Below the pieces are notes generated by a model that was not told the origin of the DNA, ran no database searches, and was given only the letters and a program-made list of their open reading frames with translations. A program made the translations under genes and the position numbers. DNA of 64,000 bases from JADLBR01 sp964651705. Lineage in GTDB: Bacteria; Verrucomicrobiota; Verrucomicrobiia; JADLBR01. Below are positions 22,606 through 30,736 of the stretch, in pieces; within the stretch, counting starts at the first letter, position 1, and every line of letters begins with the position of its first letter. The DNA is taken from positions 51,154-115,153 of the forward strand of contig CAZYWZ010000003.1 of the NCBI GenBank assembly GCA_964651705.1, read 5' to 3'.

Positions 22606-23391
22606 TCACTTCTTGTCCAAAATATCGCTCTTCACCGTGCTGACGCGGGCGTCATCGCCCTCGCCAACCATTGTCCGCTCCGCCTGCCGCTCGACGATGG
22701 CCCCCAGGATCGATTCCCGGACGTCCACCGCGCGCGCCATGGCGATCAGGCGTCCGCCGCGCATGATCTCGAAGACCATCCCGACCTTCGCGCCCTGCCG
22801 CCAGCCGACATTGAGCACCGCCAGGCTGAGCGCCGACTTATAGTCGAGCACCCTCGCCGCGAGCAGCGTTCCCTGCCCCGGCGCACCGGCCTCGCCCTTG
22901 CCGCCGATCAGCGCCTGCGCGGCGCGGATCTGCGCCTCGACCTCGGCCCGGAGCTCCGGCCCGATGTCGCGCGCCGTCCTCATGACGCCCTGCATCAGCT
23001 CGACCATCGCCACCAGCTGCGCCACCGTCTCCTGCCGGCGCTTCTCGGACTGGTAGAGGTCTCGCACGGCGGCCACGACCTTCTCCCGCAGCTTCGCCTC
23101 GTCGCCCGTGAGGGCGTCGACTCCGAGAGCCTCGTCCCGGAGCCGCAGGTCGATCCACTGCCGCCGAAAAAAGTCTGCCTCCGCGTTAGCAAGCTCCAGG
23201 CTCTCGGTCAGGGCCCGGATGGCCTTGTTTTTGACCTCCAGGTCCCGGTAGAGGGACTCGAGCTCGCGCTCGACGCGGGCCAGGCTTTCCGCCTCGCCCG
23301 CGCCCTGCCGCGGCGCCTCCTCGCACTTCAAAGAACAGGCGGCCAACATGGCCGCAATTCCAACCATCGTCCGCTGGACGGGACGGCTCAA
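22606..23391 (-). CDS. Coiled-coil lipoprotein inserted between rpsS and rplV
   Basis: Not recognised as any ribosomal or translation protein. A short hydrophobic N-terminus ends in the lipobox LAAC (Cys at residue 19), then a predicted coiled coil of heptad-rich helices runs from about 30 to 110 (SLARVERELESLYRDLEVKN and onward). A second helical region follows, and a C-terminal beta domain (about 165-240, ARVLDYKSALSLAVLNVGWR, then QGAKVGMVFEIMRGGRLIAM) resembles the small beta-barrel seen in other PVC coiled-coil envelope proteins. The start is TTG at 23391, which keeps two arginines in the signal; an ATG at 23367 would lose them. Only 7 bp separate it from rpsS and from rplV, so it is cotranscribed with the S10 genes. 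Confidence 0.85.
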   Translation of the reverse strand: MSRPVQRTMVGIAAMLAACSLKCEEAPRQGAGEAESLARVERELESLYRDLEVKNKAIRALTESLELANAEADFFRRQWIDLRLRDEALGVDALTGDEAKLREKVVAAVRDLYQSEKRRQETVAQLVAMVELMQGVMRTARDIGPELRAEVEAQIRAAQALIGGKGEAGAPGQGTLLAARVLDYKSALSLAVLNVGWRQGAKVGMVFEIMRGGRLIAMARAVDVRESILGAIVERQAERTMVGEGDDARVSTVKSDILDKK

Positions 23392-23398
23392 GGCCCGG

Positions 23399-23677
23399 TC
23401 ATTTCACGGCTTTGGCCGTATGGGCACCGTGCGCCTTGAAGGTGCGCGTCGGCGAAAACTCGCCCAGGCGGTGGCCCACCATGTTTTCCGTCACGAACAC
23501 CGAGTGAAAAATCTTTCCGTTGTGGACCAGGAAGGTGTGGCCCACGAAATCGGGCGTGATCATCGAGCGCCGCGACCACGTCTTGATGGGTTTCTTCTGC
23601 TTCGCCTGATTCATCCGCTCGATCTTCTCGATCAAGTGGTAATCGACGAAAGGTCCCTTTTTTAGCGATCGTCCCAT
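23399..23677 (-). CDS. rpsS: 30S ribosomal protein uS19
   Basis: Head protein bridging to the large subunit. The 92 residues MGRSLKKGPFVDYHLIEKIE, RRSMITPDFVGHTFLVHNGK and FVTENMVGHRLGEFSPTRTF are textbook. It follows rplB by 20 bp. In the usual S10 operon the next gene is rplV, but here a lipoprotein gene intervenes. Confidence 0.98.
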   Translation of the reverse strand: MGRSLKKGPFVDYHLIEKIERMNQAKQKKPIKTWSRRSMITPDFVGHTFLVHNGKIFHSVFVTENMVGHRLGEFSPTRTFKAHGAHTAKAVK

Positions 23678-23697
23678 GATTCTTTACCTCCGGGCCC

Positions 23698-24534
23698 TCA
23701 CTTCTTCCGCCTCTGCACGATGAAGCGATCACTCGCCTTGTGCTTCTTGCGGGTCTTCTGGCCGCGGGCGAGTTGGCCCCACGGCGAGCGCAGGTGCTGC
23801 CTGCCGCCACCGCTCTTGCTGCGCCCCTCGCCGCCGCCATTGGGGTGATCGACCGGGTTCATGACCATGCCGCGCACCGTGGGCCGCCGGCCCAGCCAGC
23901 GCGAGCGCCCCGCCTTGGCCAGGGTGGCATTCATGTGGTCGGCGTTCCCGACCTGACCGACCGTGGCATAGCAGGTGGCGTGGACACGCCGGATTTCCGA
24001 GGAGGGAAGCCGCAGCTGGCAGTAGTCCCTGTCAAAACCCATGATGGTGGCGCCGACGCCGGCGCTGCGCACCAGCTGGGCGCCCCTGCCGGGCGTCATC
24101 TCGACGTTGTGGACCACGGTGCCCGCCGGGATCTTGCTCAGCGGCAGGGCGCACCCGACGTTCGGGGGCGCGTCCGCCCCAGAGACGACCCGCGAGCCCA
24201 CGCCGAGCCCTTGCGGGGCGAGGATGTACGCCTTCTCGCCATCCTCGTACTTTATCAGCGCGATGCGCGCCGAACGGTTCGGGTCATACTCGATGGCCTC
24301 GACGGTCGCGGAGACGCCATGCTTGCGGCGCTTGAAATCGATGATCCGGTATCGGCGCTTGTGCCCGCCGCCCTTGTGGCGGCAGGTGATGCGCCCGCGA
24401 TTGTTGCGCCCGCCCGTGCTCTTCTTGATCTCGGTGAGAGCCTTTTCGGGGCTGTCCTTCGTGATCTCCTCGAAGGTCGGTCGCTCCGCGAAACGCTGCG
24501 TCGGGGTCAGTGGCCTGAAGGTCTTCAATCCCAT
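23698..24534 (-). CDS. rplB: 50S ribosomal protein uL2
   Basis: Required for subunit association and peptidyl-transferase assembly. From the ATG at 24534, 278 residues: MGLKTFRPLTPTQRFAERPT, GRNNRGRITCRHKGGGHKRR, and the conserved region VRGMVMNPVDHPNGGGEGRS with the functionally important histidine. Lies between rplW and rpsS. Confidence 0.98.
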   Translation of the reverse strand: MGLKTFRPLTPTQRFAERPTFEEITKDSPEKALTEIKKSTGGRNNRGRITCRHKGGGHKRRYRIIDFKRRKHGVSATVEAIEYDPNRSARIALIKYEDGEKAYILAPQGLGVGSRVVSGADAPPNVGCALPLSKIPAGTVVHNVEMTPGRGAQLVRSAGVGATIMGFDRDYCQLRLPSSEIRRVHATCYATVGQVGNADHMNATLAKAGRSRWLGRRPTVRGMVMNPVDHPNGGGEGRSKSGGGRQHLRSPWGQLARGQKTRKKHKASDRFIVQRRKK

Positions 24535-24550
24535 GGCATCCTCCTTTCGC

Positions 24551-24835
24551 TCAGGCGAGCGAGATCTTGTCGCCCTCCTTGAGCGTGACGATGGCCTTCT
24601 TCCAGCCGGCGGTGCGGCCCATGGCACCCCGCCGGTGGCGTTTGGCCTTGCCGCGAACGTTCATCGTGTTCACCCGCACCACCTTCTTATTGAAGATCTT
24701 CTCGACCGCGTACTTGATCTCGAGCTTGGTGGCCCGGTCGTCGACCTTGAACACGTAACGGTTGAACTTCTCGGAGAGCGCCGTGCCCTTCTCCGTGAGG
24801 CGGATCGTCTTGATGATCTTGATGGGGTCGCGCAT
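24551..24835 (-). CDS. rplW: 50S ribosomal protein uL23
   Basis: Tunnel-exit docking protein for trigger factor and SRP. 94 residues with IIKTIRLTEKGTALSEKFNR, YVFKVDDRATKLEIKYAVEK, IFNKKVVRVNTMNVRGKAKR and the ending AIVTLKEGDKISLA. Lies three bases beyond the rplD stop. Confidence 0.97.
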   Translation of the reverse strand: MRDPIKIIKTIRLTEKGTALSEKFNRYVFKVDDRATKLEIKYAVEKIFNKKVVRVNTMNVRGKAKRHRRGAMGRTAGWKKAIVTLKEGDKISLA

Positions 24836-24838
24836 GGG

Positions 24839-25462
24839 TCATTTCCTTTCGGCGCGGAGCCGCTCGCCAATCCTGTCCAGGGCGGCGGGGGTCACGAGGA
24901 TCCTGTCGTAGCGCAGGACGTCTTCGGTGTTGACCTCGTCGGCGGTCTTGAGGCTGGCGCCGCGGACGTTGCGCGACGCGAGGGTCATCTTCGGGTCGCG
25001 CGCGGTGTCGACGATCAGGACCGAGCCCTCGACCTTGTTATCCTTGAGCCAACCGAGAAAACCCTGTGTCTTGTGCGAATCGAGCGAGGTGCTCTCGACC
25101 ACGGCGACCTCTCCGGCCCCGATGCGCTCGCTCAGCGCCTTGCGGAGCGCGAGCCGCCGGAGGGATTTGGATGTCTTCTTGGAATAGTCGCGGGGCCTCG
25201 GGCCAAAGACGACCCCTCCCTTTCGCCACAGCGGCGATCGTATCTCGCCGGCCCGCGCCCGCCCGGTGCCCTTCTGGCGCCACGGCTTGGCATTGCTGCC
25301 CGCGACCTCGCCGCGGGTCTTGGCACAGGCCGTCCCGGATCGCCGGTTGGCCTGCATCGCAACGACGACCTGGTGGACGGCGTGGCTGCCCTTCTGGCCC
25401 TCGATCAGGGGCACCTTCAGGGCGGACTCTGCGGTTTCTTTGTTGAGGACCTTCGCGCTCAT
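24839..25462 (-). CDS. rplD: 50S ribosomal protein uL4
   Basis: Tunnel-constriction protein and, in enterobacteria, the repressor of the S10 operon. From the ATG at 25462, 207 residues: the loop region includes RRSGTACAKTRGEVAGSNAK and PWRQKGTGRARAGEIRSPLW, and the body continues with VFGPRPRDYSKKTSKSLRRL. The C-terminal RYDRILVTPAALDRIGERLR is typical. It starts two bases after the rplC stop. Confidence 0.97.
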   Translation of the reverse strand: MSAKVLNKETAESALKVPLIEGQKGSHAVHQVVVAMQANRRSGTACAKTRGEVAGSNAKPWRQKGTGRARAGEIRSPLWRKGGVVFGPRPRDYSKKTSKSLRRLALRKALSERIGAGEVAVVESTSLDSHKTQGFLGWLKDNKVEGSVLIVDTARDPKMTLASRNVRGASLKTADEVNTEDVLRYDRILVTPAALDRIGERLRAERK

Positions 25463-25464
25463 GT

Positions 25465-26106
25465 TCAGGACTTGGCTGTGGCGGGCTTCTTCTTCGCACC
25501 GCGGATTACGAGAAACGTGCCATTCGCGCCGGAGACCGCACCTCGGATCACGATGACCTGCTCCTCCTCGCGGACCTGCAGCACCTTGAGGTTCTGCGTC
25601 GTGACCCGGGAGTTCCCCATGTGCCCAGGCATCTTCTGGTTCTTCCAGATGCGCCCCGGCGTGCCGCGGCAACCGATGGCCCCGGTCCGCCGATGCATCA
25701 TGGAGCCGTGGGACTGGGGCTGGCCCTTGAAACCAAAGCGCCGGACGACGCCCTGGAAACCCTTGCCCTTGCTGACCCCGATGACATCCACGAACTGTCC
25801 CACGGAGAATATGGTCGGGGAGACCACGTCGCCCAGTTTCGCATCGGCGGCCCCGCGGAACTCGCGCGTGAAGCGCTTGGGCGCCGTGCCCGCCTTCTTG
25901 CAGTGCCCGACCAACGGCCGGGACGAGCGCGACTCGCGGACGTCCTCGTACCCTATCTGGACCGCCTCGTAACCATCCCGGTCAACCGTCTTCACCTGGG
26001 TGACGACGTTACCGCCCACGTGCACCACGGTGCAGGGGTGGCTGACGCCGGAATCGTCGTAGATCCGAGTCATTCCCAGCTTCTTGCCCAAGAGTCCCAG
26101 TGCCAT
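25465..26106 (-). CDS. rplC: 50S ribosomal protein uL3
   Basis: Assembly initiator near the peptidyl-transferase centre. From the ATG at 26106, 213 residues: MALGLLGKKLGMTRIYDDSG, KGKGFQGVVRRFGFKGQPQS and HRRTGAIGCRGTPGRIWKNQ with MPGHMGNSRVTTQNLKVLQV are diagnostic. Follows rpsJ by ten bases. Confidence 0.98.
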   Translation of the reverse strand: MALGLLGKKLGMTRIYDDSGVSHPCTVVHVGGNVVTQVKTVDRDGYEAVQIGYEDVRESRSSRPLVGHCKKAGTAPKRFTREFRGAADAKLGDVVSPTIFSVGQFVDVIGVSKGKGFQGVVRRFGFKGQPQSHGSMMHRRTGAIGCRGTPGRIWKNQKMPGHMGNSRVTTQNLKVLQVREEEQVIVIRGAVSGANGTFLVIRGAKKKPATAKS

Positions 26107-26116
26107 GGTCCTTCCC

Positions 26117-26425
26117 CTAGATCTTGATGGTGATGTCGACCCCGGCCGGGAGGTTGAGCTTCTTGAGCTCATCGATGGTCTTTGCGGTGGGGTCGATGAT
26201 GTCGAGCATCCGCTTGTGGGTGCGGATCTCGAATTGGTCCATGCTCTTCTTGTCGACGTGCGGCGAGCGGTTCACGGTGAATCGCTCGGTCTTGGTCGGG
26301 AGCGGCACGGGGCCCGCCACGCGGGCGCCGGTGCGCTTCGCGGTCTCGACGATCTCGGTGGTCGAGTGGTCGAGGAGGCGGTGGTCGAACGCCTTCAATC
26401 GGATTCTGACTCTCTGGCCTGTCAT
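26117..26425 (-). CDS. rpsJ: 30S ribosomal protein uS10
   Basis: Head protein, also NusE of antitermination complexes. 102 residues, MTGQRVRIRLKAFDHRLLDH at the start and FTVNRSPHVDKKSMDQFEIR in the middle. It directly follows fusA with a 28-bp gap; the tuf gene commonly found between these two is absent. Confidence 0.98.
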   Translation of the reverse strand: MTGQRVRIRLKAFDHRLLDHSTTEIVETAKRTGARVAGPVPLPTKTERFTVNRSPHVDKKSMDQFEIRTHKRMLDIIDPTAKTIDELKKLNLPAGVDITIKI

Positions 26426-26453
26426 GGTATGGATCCTCCCTCGGCCCCGCGCC

Positions 26454-28628
26454 TCACTTCTTCTCCAGCACCTGCTGGGTGATCTGCGCGGGCACCTGCT
26501 CGAAGTGTGAGGGCTCCATGCTGTAGGCCGCCCGGCCCTTGGACATGGAGCGGATGGACGTCGAATAGCCGAACATCTCGGCCAGGGGCACCTGCGCGTG
26601 GATGATCGCGGCGTTGTCGCGAGACGTCATCTCGCTGATCTTGCCGCGGCGGCGGTTCAGGTCGCCCATGATATCGCCCTGGAACTCGTCGGGGCAGACC
26701 ACCTCGACCTTCATGATGGGCTCCATCAGGATCGGCTTGGCCTTCCCGAGCGCATCCTTGGTCGCGAAGATGGCCGCGAGCTTGAACGCCATCTCGTTGG
26801 AATCCACGTCGTGATAGGAGCCGTCCAGGATATTGACGCTCACGTCGATGACGGGGTAGCCGCCCAGCACGCCGGTCTGGAGGGCCTCCTCGACGCCCTT
26901 GCGGCAGGCCGGGATGTATTCCTTCGGGATGTTGCCGCCGACGACCTTGTTCTCGACGGAGCAGCCTTTCCCGCGCTCGACGGGGGTGACGTCGAGGATG
27001 ACGTGGCCGTATTGGCCGCGGCCCCCGGTCTGCTTGATCAATTTGCCCTCGCCCTTGGCCGGGGCCAGGATGGCCTCGCGGTATGCGATCTGGGGGGCGC
27101 CGGCGTTGCTCTCGACCTTGAACTCGCGGCGCATGCGGTCCTGGATGATCTCCAGGTGCAGCTCGCCCATGCCCGCGATGATCGTCTGGCCCGTCTCCTC
27201 GTTGGTGGTGACGATAAAGGTGGGATCCTCTTCGGCCAGGCGGCCCAGGGCCTCGCCCATCTTCTCGCGGTCCGCCTTGGTCTTCGGCTCGATGGCCATG
27301 CTGATGACGGGCTCGGGGAACGAGGGGGGCTCCAGCAGCAGCGGGTGATCCTCGTCGCAGAAGGTGTCGCCGGTCTTGATGTCCTTGAGGCCGACGGTCG
27401 CCGCGATGTCGCCGGAGTACACCTGGTCGAGTTCCTCCCGCTTGTCGGCGTGCATCTGGATCAGGCGGCTGATGCGCTCGCGGCGCCCCGTGCGCGGATT
27501 CAGGATGGTGTCCCCCTTCTTCAGGATGCCGCTGTACACGCGGAAGTAGACCAGTTTGCCGACGAAGGGGTCGGCCCACAGCTTGAAGGCGAGGGCGCAG
27601 AAATCGCCCTTGTCGGTGGTCTCTCGGATGATCTCGGAGTGATCGTGCAGGTCGTGCCCCTTGGTCGCGGGGATGTCCAGCGGATTGGGCAGGTAATCGA
27701 TCACGGCGTCGACGAGATACTGGACGCCCTTGTTCTTGAAGGCGCTCCCGCCGACGACCGGCACGAACTTGTTGGCGATCGTCGCGCGCCGGATCGCGGA
27801 CTTGAGCTGCTCGACGGTCGGCCGCTTCTCCTCGAGGTAGAGTTCGGCGACCACGTCATCCACGTTGGCGACCGCGTCGACGAGCTCCTCCAGGGCCTGC
27901 GCCGCGATCTCTTTTTCGGCGCCCTGCAACTCGCGGACCTCGTAGGTCGAGCCCATCTGGTCGTTGTCGTTGTAGATGATGGTCCGCTGGTTGACGACGT
28001 CGATCTGGCCCTTGAGATTGTCCTCGGCCCCCAGGGGGATCAGGATCGGCCACGCGTTGGCGGAGAGCTTCTTCCGCATGTCGTCGACCGCGCGGGCGAA
28101 ATTGGCGCCGACGCGGTCCATCTTGTTGACGAAAGCGATGCGGGGCACGTTGTATTTGGTGGCCTGCCGCCAGACGGTCTCGGACTGCGGCTGCACGCCG
28201 GCGACGCCGCAGAAGACGGCGATGGCGCCGTCGAGGACGCGCAGCGAGCGCTCGACCTCGGCGGTGAAGTCCACGTGGCCCGGGGTATCGATGATGTTGA
28301 TCCGGTGCTCGATGCCCTCGTACTGCTTGTAGACGCCCGCCTCCGGGCGCTGCGTCCAAAAGCACGTGGTCGCGGCCGATGTGATGGTGATGCCCCGCTC
28401 GCGCTCCTGCTCCATCCAGTCGGTGACCGTGCCGCCCTCGTGGACCTCGCCCATCTTGTGGATGACGCCGGTGTAGAAGAGGACCCGCTCGGTGAGGGTG
28501 GTCTTGCCGGCGTCGATGTGGGCGGCGATCCCGATGTTGCGCGTCCGCTCGAGCGGCATACGGCGGTCGGGCGCGTTGCGCACCTTATCGATGGCGAGTC
28601 TGTTTTCCGCTGTGGCCGTGGTGCTCAT
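26454..28628 (-). CDS. fusA: Translation elongation factor G
   Basis: GTPase that drives translocation and, with RRF, ribosome recycling. From the ATG at 28628, 724 residues. It carries the G1 loop AHIDAGKTT (about residues 33-41), switch II DTPGHVDF, NKMD, and the domain IV region with LEIIQDRMRREF and the loop GGRGQYGHV. The N-terminal lead of about 25 residues and slightly greater length than the usual 695 are minor variations. Sits between rpsG and rpsJ. Confidence 0.98.
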   Translation of the reverse strand: MSTTATAENRLAIDKVRNAPDRRMPLERTRNIGIAAHIDAGKTTLTERVLFYTGVIHKMGEVHEGGTVTDWMEQERERGITITSAATTCFWTQRPEAGVYKQYEGIEHRINIIDTPGHVDFTAEVERSLRVLDGAIAVFCGVAGVQPQSETVWRQATKYNVPRIAFVNKMDRVGANFARAVDDMRKKLSANAWPILIPLGAEDNLKGQIDVVNQRTIIYNDNDQMGSTYEVRELQGAEKEIAAQALEELVDAVANVDDVVAELYLEEKRPTVEQLKSAIRRATIANKFVPVVGGSAFKNKGVQYLVDAVIDYLPNPLDIPATKGHDLHDHSEIIRETTDKGDFCALAFKLWADPFVGKLVYFRVYSGILKKGDTILNPRTGRRERISRLIQMHADKREELDQVYSGDIAATVGLKDIKTGDTFCDEDHPLLLEPPSFPEPVISMAIEPKTKADREKMGEALGRLAEEDPTFIVTTNEETGQTIIAGMGELHLEIIQDRMRREFKVESNAGAPQIAYREAILAPAKGEGKLIKQTGGRGQYGHVILDVTPVERGKGCSVENKVVGGNIPKEYIPACRKGVEEALQTGVLGGYPVIDVSVNILDGSYHDVDSNEMAFKLAAIFATKDALGKAKPILMEPIMKVEVVCPDEFQGDIMGDLNRRRGKISEMTSRDNAAIIHAQVPLAEMFGYSTSIRSMSKGRAAYSMEPSHFEQVPAQITQQVLEKK

Positions 28629-28668
28629 CCTTATCTTCCTATCGCATGAAATGGGTGTGGCCGCCGGC

Positions 28669-29148
28669 TCACCAGCGGAAGTGCGCGAAGGCCTTGTTCG
28701 CCTGCGCCATCTTGTGGACATCGTCGCGCTTCTTGACCGCGCCCCCCTGCCCGTTGGCCGCATCGCGCAACTCGTTGGCCAGGGCGCGCGCCATCGGCAC
28801 CCCCTTGCGCTTCTGGGCGAACGAGACGATCCAGCGTATGGCAAGCGAGGTCTGCCGCTCGATGGGCACCTCGCTGGGCACCTGGTAGGTCGCGCCGCCG
28901 ACCCGGCGCGCGCGGACCTCGACCCGCGGCTTGACGGTGTCGATGGCCTTGCGGAAGACGATGAGGGGATCCGCGTCGGCGCCATCGTGGCCCTTGTTGG
29001 CCAGATTGATCGCGTCATAGACGATGCGCTCCGCGACAGATTTCTTGCCGCACCGCATGACGGTGCTAACCAGCCGCGCCACGAGGGGATCCCCGTAGCG
29101 GTGGTCCGGCATCATTTCGCGTTTCTCGGCTTTCCTGCGCCTGGCCAT
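28669..29148 (-). CDS. rpsG: 30S ribosomal protein uS7
   Basis: Head assembly initiator next to the E site. 159 residues: MARRRKAEKREMMPDHRYGD, VMRCGKKSVAERIVYDAINL, RARRVGGATYQVPSEVPIER and a C-terminal KMAQANKAFAHFRW. The 40-bp gap to fusA and 24-bp gap to rpsL are typical of a str operon. Confidence 0.98.
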   Translation of the reverse strand: MARRRKAEKREMMPDHRYGDPLVARLVSTVMRCGKKSVAERIVYDAINLANKGHDGADADPLIVFRKAIDTVKPRVEVRARRVGGATYQVPSEVPIERQTSLAIRWIVSFAQKRKGVPMARALANELRDAANGQGGAVKKRDDVHKMAQANKAFAHFRW

Positions 29149-29172
29149 GGTGATTCGACCTCCAGAAAATCC

Positions 29173-29595
29173 TTACTTCTTCTTCGCGTCGCCCCCGGCC
29201 TCCTTGGGCCGCTTGACGCCGTATTTGCTCCGGGAACGATTTCGGTTGACCTTGTTCGTATTGCTGGGCCCCGCCGCGCCAAGCGCGTCGAGGGTGCCGC
29301 GGACGATGTGGTAGCGGACCCCGGGCAGATCCTTCACCCGGCCGCCGCGCACCAGGACGATCGAGTGCTCCTGGAGATTGTGCCCCTCGCCCGGGATGTA
29401 GGCGATCACCTCGTAGCCGTTGGTGAGCCGAACCTTGGCGACCTTGCGCAGCGCCGAGTTCGGTTTCTTGGGCGTGCGGGTCATGACCTGCACGCACACG
29501 CCGCGGCGGAACGGGCAACTCGTCAGCGCGGGCGACTTGCCTTTCGCCTTCGCCGCCCTGCGCCCTTTCCTCACCAACTGGTTGATCGTCGGCAC
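29173..29595 (-). CDS. rpsL: 30S ribosomal protein uS12
   Basis: Decoding-centre protein, the classic streptomycin-resistance locus. The conserved start PTINQLVRKGRRAAKAK is reached from a GTG codon at 29595, with GGAGAG seven bases ahead; a longer open frame to 29643 is not supported. 140 residues, with TRTPKKPNSALRKVAKVRLT (wild-type lysine region) and GGRVKDLPGVRYHIVRGTLD. It is the first gene of the superoperon. Confidence 0.97.
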   Translation of the reverse strand: MPTINQLVRKGRRAAKAKGKSPALTSCPFRRGVCVQVMTRTPKKPNSALRKVAKVRLTNGYEVIAYIPGEGHNLQEHSIVLVRGGRVKDLPGVRYHIVRGTLDALGAAGPSNTNKVNRNRSRSKYGVKRPKEAGGDAKKK

Positions 29596-29643
29596 GATAT
29601 CTCTCCAATCTCTCTCCGGATTCCTCGGGCGACGATACGTCAC

Positions 29644-30013
29644 CCGAGGGACTCATCGGTGTTTTTTACTCGCGCCCGCCACCCTTCGGCACGGGAGCCA
29701 AAACCACCCGCCAATGCGTCGGCTTGTGCCGCTCTGCAAGGCAGAAGGAGTGGCGAATATAGTGAAACGACTTCGCGCGGCAACAAAAATCTTCAGGGGT
29801 GAGGCAATTTTCTCGGGGCGCCGTGGAGCGCGGGGGGGTGAGCCGTGGAGAAAGCAGCAGCACTCCCCGTAAACGCCCTTGGCGCATTAATAAGCAAGCG
29901 ATTGGCTTACAATCGGTTATAAACCCCACCCCCAAATCGCCCAAGATCGTTCGGGATCGATTCAAAGGCGGGATCGTTGGCCTTGCCATGTGCGGTATAG
30001 TCTCGGGCCAAGC
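29644..30013. other. Divergent intergenic region between rpsL and the HAD gene
   Basis: No gene. It holds the candidate superoperon promoter at 29756-29783 and AT-rich patches around 29885-29935. A TATAGT hexamer at 29996-30001, with only a weak -35 match, lies 12 bp before the ATG of the plus-strand HAD gene. That would leave almost no untranslated leader. Confidence 0.4.
29756..29783 (-). promoter_or_regulatory. Candidate sigma-70-type promoter of the ribosomal superoperon
   Basis: On the minus strand TTGCCG (29778-29783) and TATATT (29756-29761) are separated by 16 bp, pointing at rpsL. The predicted transcript starts near 29749 and has a leader of about 150 nt before the rpsL GTG. No other promoter-like pair closer to rpsL was seen. 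Read by eye only. Confidence 0.4.
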
Positions 30014-30697
30014 ATGAGCACATTCCGCGCAGTAATCTTCGACATGGATGGGGTGATCGTGGACAGCGAACCCCGGCACGAGCGGGCCTTCCGCGAGATT
30101 TTTGCCGGGATGGGGTACGCGGAGACCCACGGGATTGATTTCCCGGCATATTACGGGAGGTCCGACCGCGCCCTTTGGCTCGATTTCATCCGGATGCACC
30201 AGCCCCCGCAGCCGATCGAGGTGCTGATGGGATGGAAGCAGAATCGCTTTCTGGAGATCATCCGCGCGGAGCGGCCGATCTTCGAAGGGATTCCGGGTTT
30301 CGTGGGGCGGCTGTCGCGCCGCTATCGGCTGGCGGTGGCCTCGGGTTCCCCGCACGCGGTGATCGATGCGGTATTGGAGATGGGCGACCTGCGCCGCCAT
30401 TTCCCGGTGGTCGTCAGTTCCCAGGACGTGGCCCGCGGGAAACCGGCGCCGGACATTTTTTTGCGCGCGGCGGAGCGGATGGGGGTCGAGCCCGGCGAAT
30501 GCTGCGTCATCGAGGATGCCGCGGCGGGCATCGAGGCCGCGCGAGCCGCCGGGATGACTTCGATCGCCATCACCAACTCGCTGCCGGCAGACAGGCTCGC
30601 CCAGGCCGACCACGTGGTCACCACGTATGGCGAGATCGAGGGGTTGCTGCTCGGCGAAACGCGCGCCCCCCGATCATGGCCCTCACTTTCGAGGTGA
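30014..30697 (+). CDS. HAD-superfamily phosphatase / beta-phosphoglucomutase-like
   Basis: Cytoplasmic haloacid-dehalogenase hydrolase acting on a phosphorylated metabolite. The ATG at 30014 gives MSTFRAVIFDMDGVIVDSEP with the nucleophile and acid/base in DMDGV (motif I). Motif II is VASGSPHAVIDAVLE, the motif III lysine is in GKPAPDIF, and motif IV is CCVIEDAAAGIEAARAAGM. The helical cap makes it subfamily IA, and the GVIVDSEPRH and cap pattern fit the beta-phosphoglucomutase/sugar-phosphatase branch. The exact substrate is not known. Convergent with the epimerase gene. Confidence 0.88.
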   Translation: MSTFRAVIFDMDGVIVDSEPRHERAFREIFAGMGYAETHGIDFPAYYGRSDRALWLDFIRMHQPPQPIEVLMGWKQNRFLEIIRAERPIFEGIPGFVGRLSRRYRLAVASGSPHAVIDAVLEMGDLRRHFPVVVSSQDVARGKPAPDIFLRAAERMGVEPGECCVIEDAAAGIEAARAAGMTSIAITNSLPADRLAQADHVVTTYGEIEGLLLGETRAPRSWPSLSR

Positions 30698-30736
30698 CGA
30701 GTCAGGCGTCACGACCACCCGCGCGCCGCGGCGGGA

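Noticed and set aside
26598..28649. 683-codon open frame on the plus strand
   Set aside because: Antisense to fusA, whose identity is certain. The translation is low-complexity and typical of codon-bias shadows.
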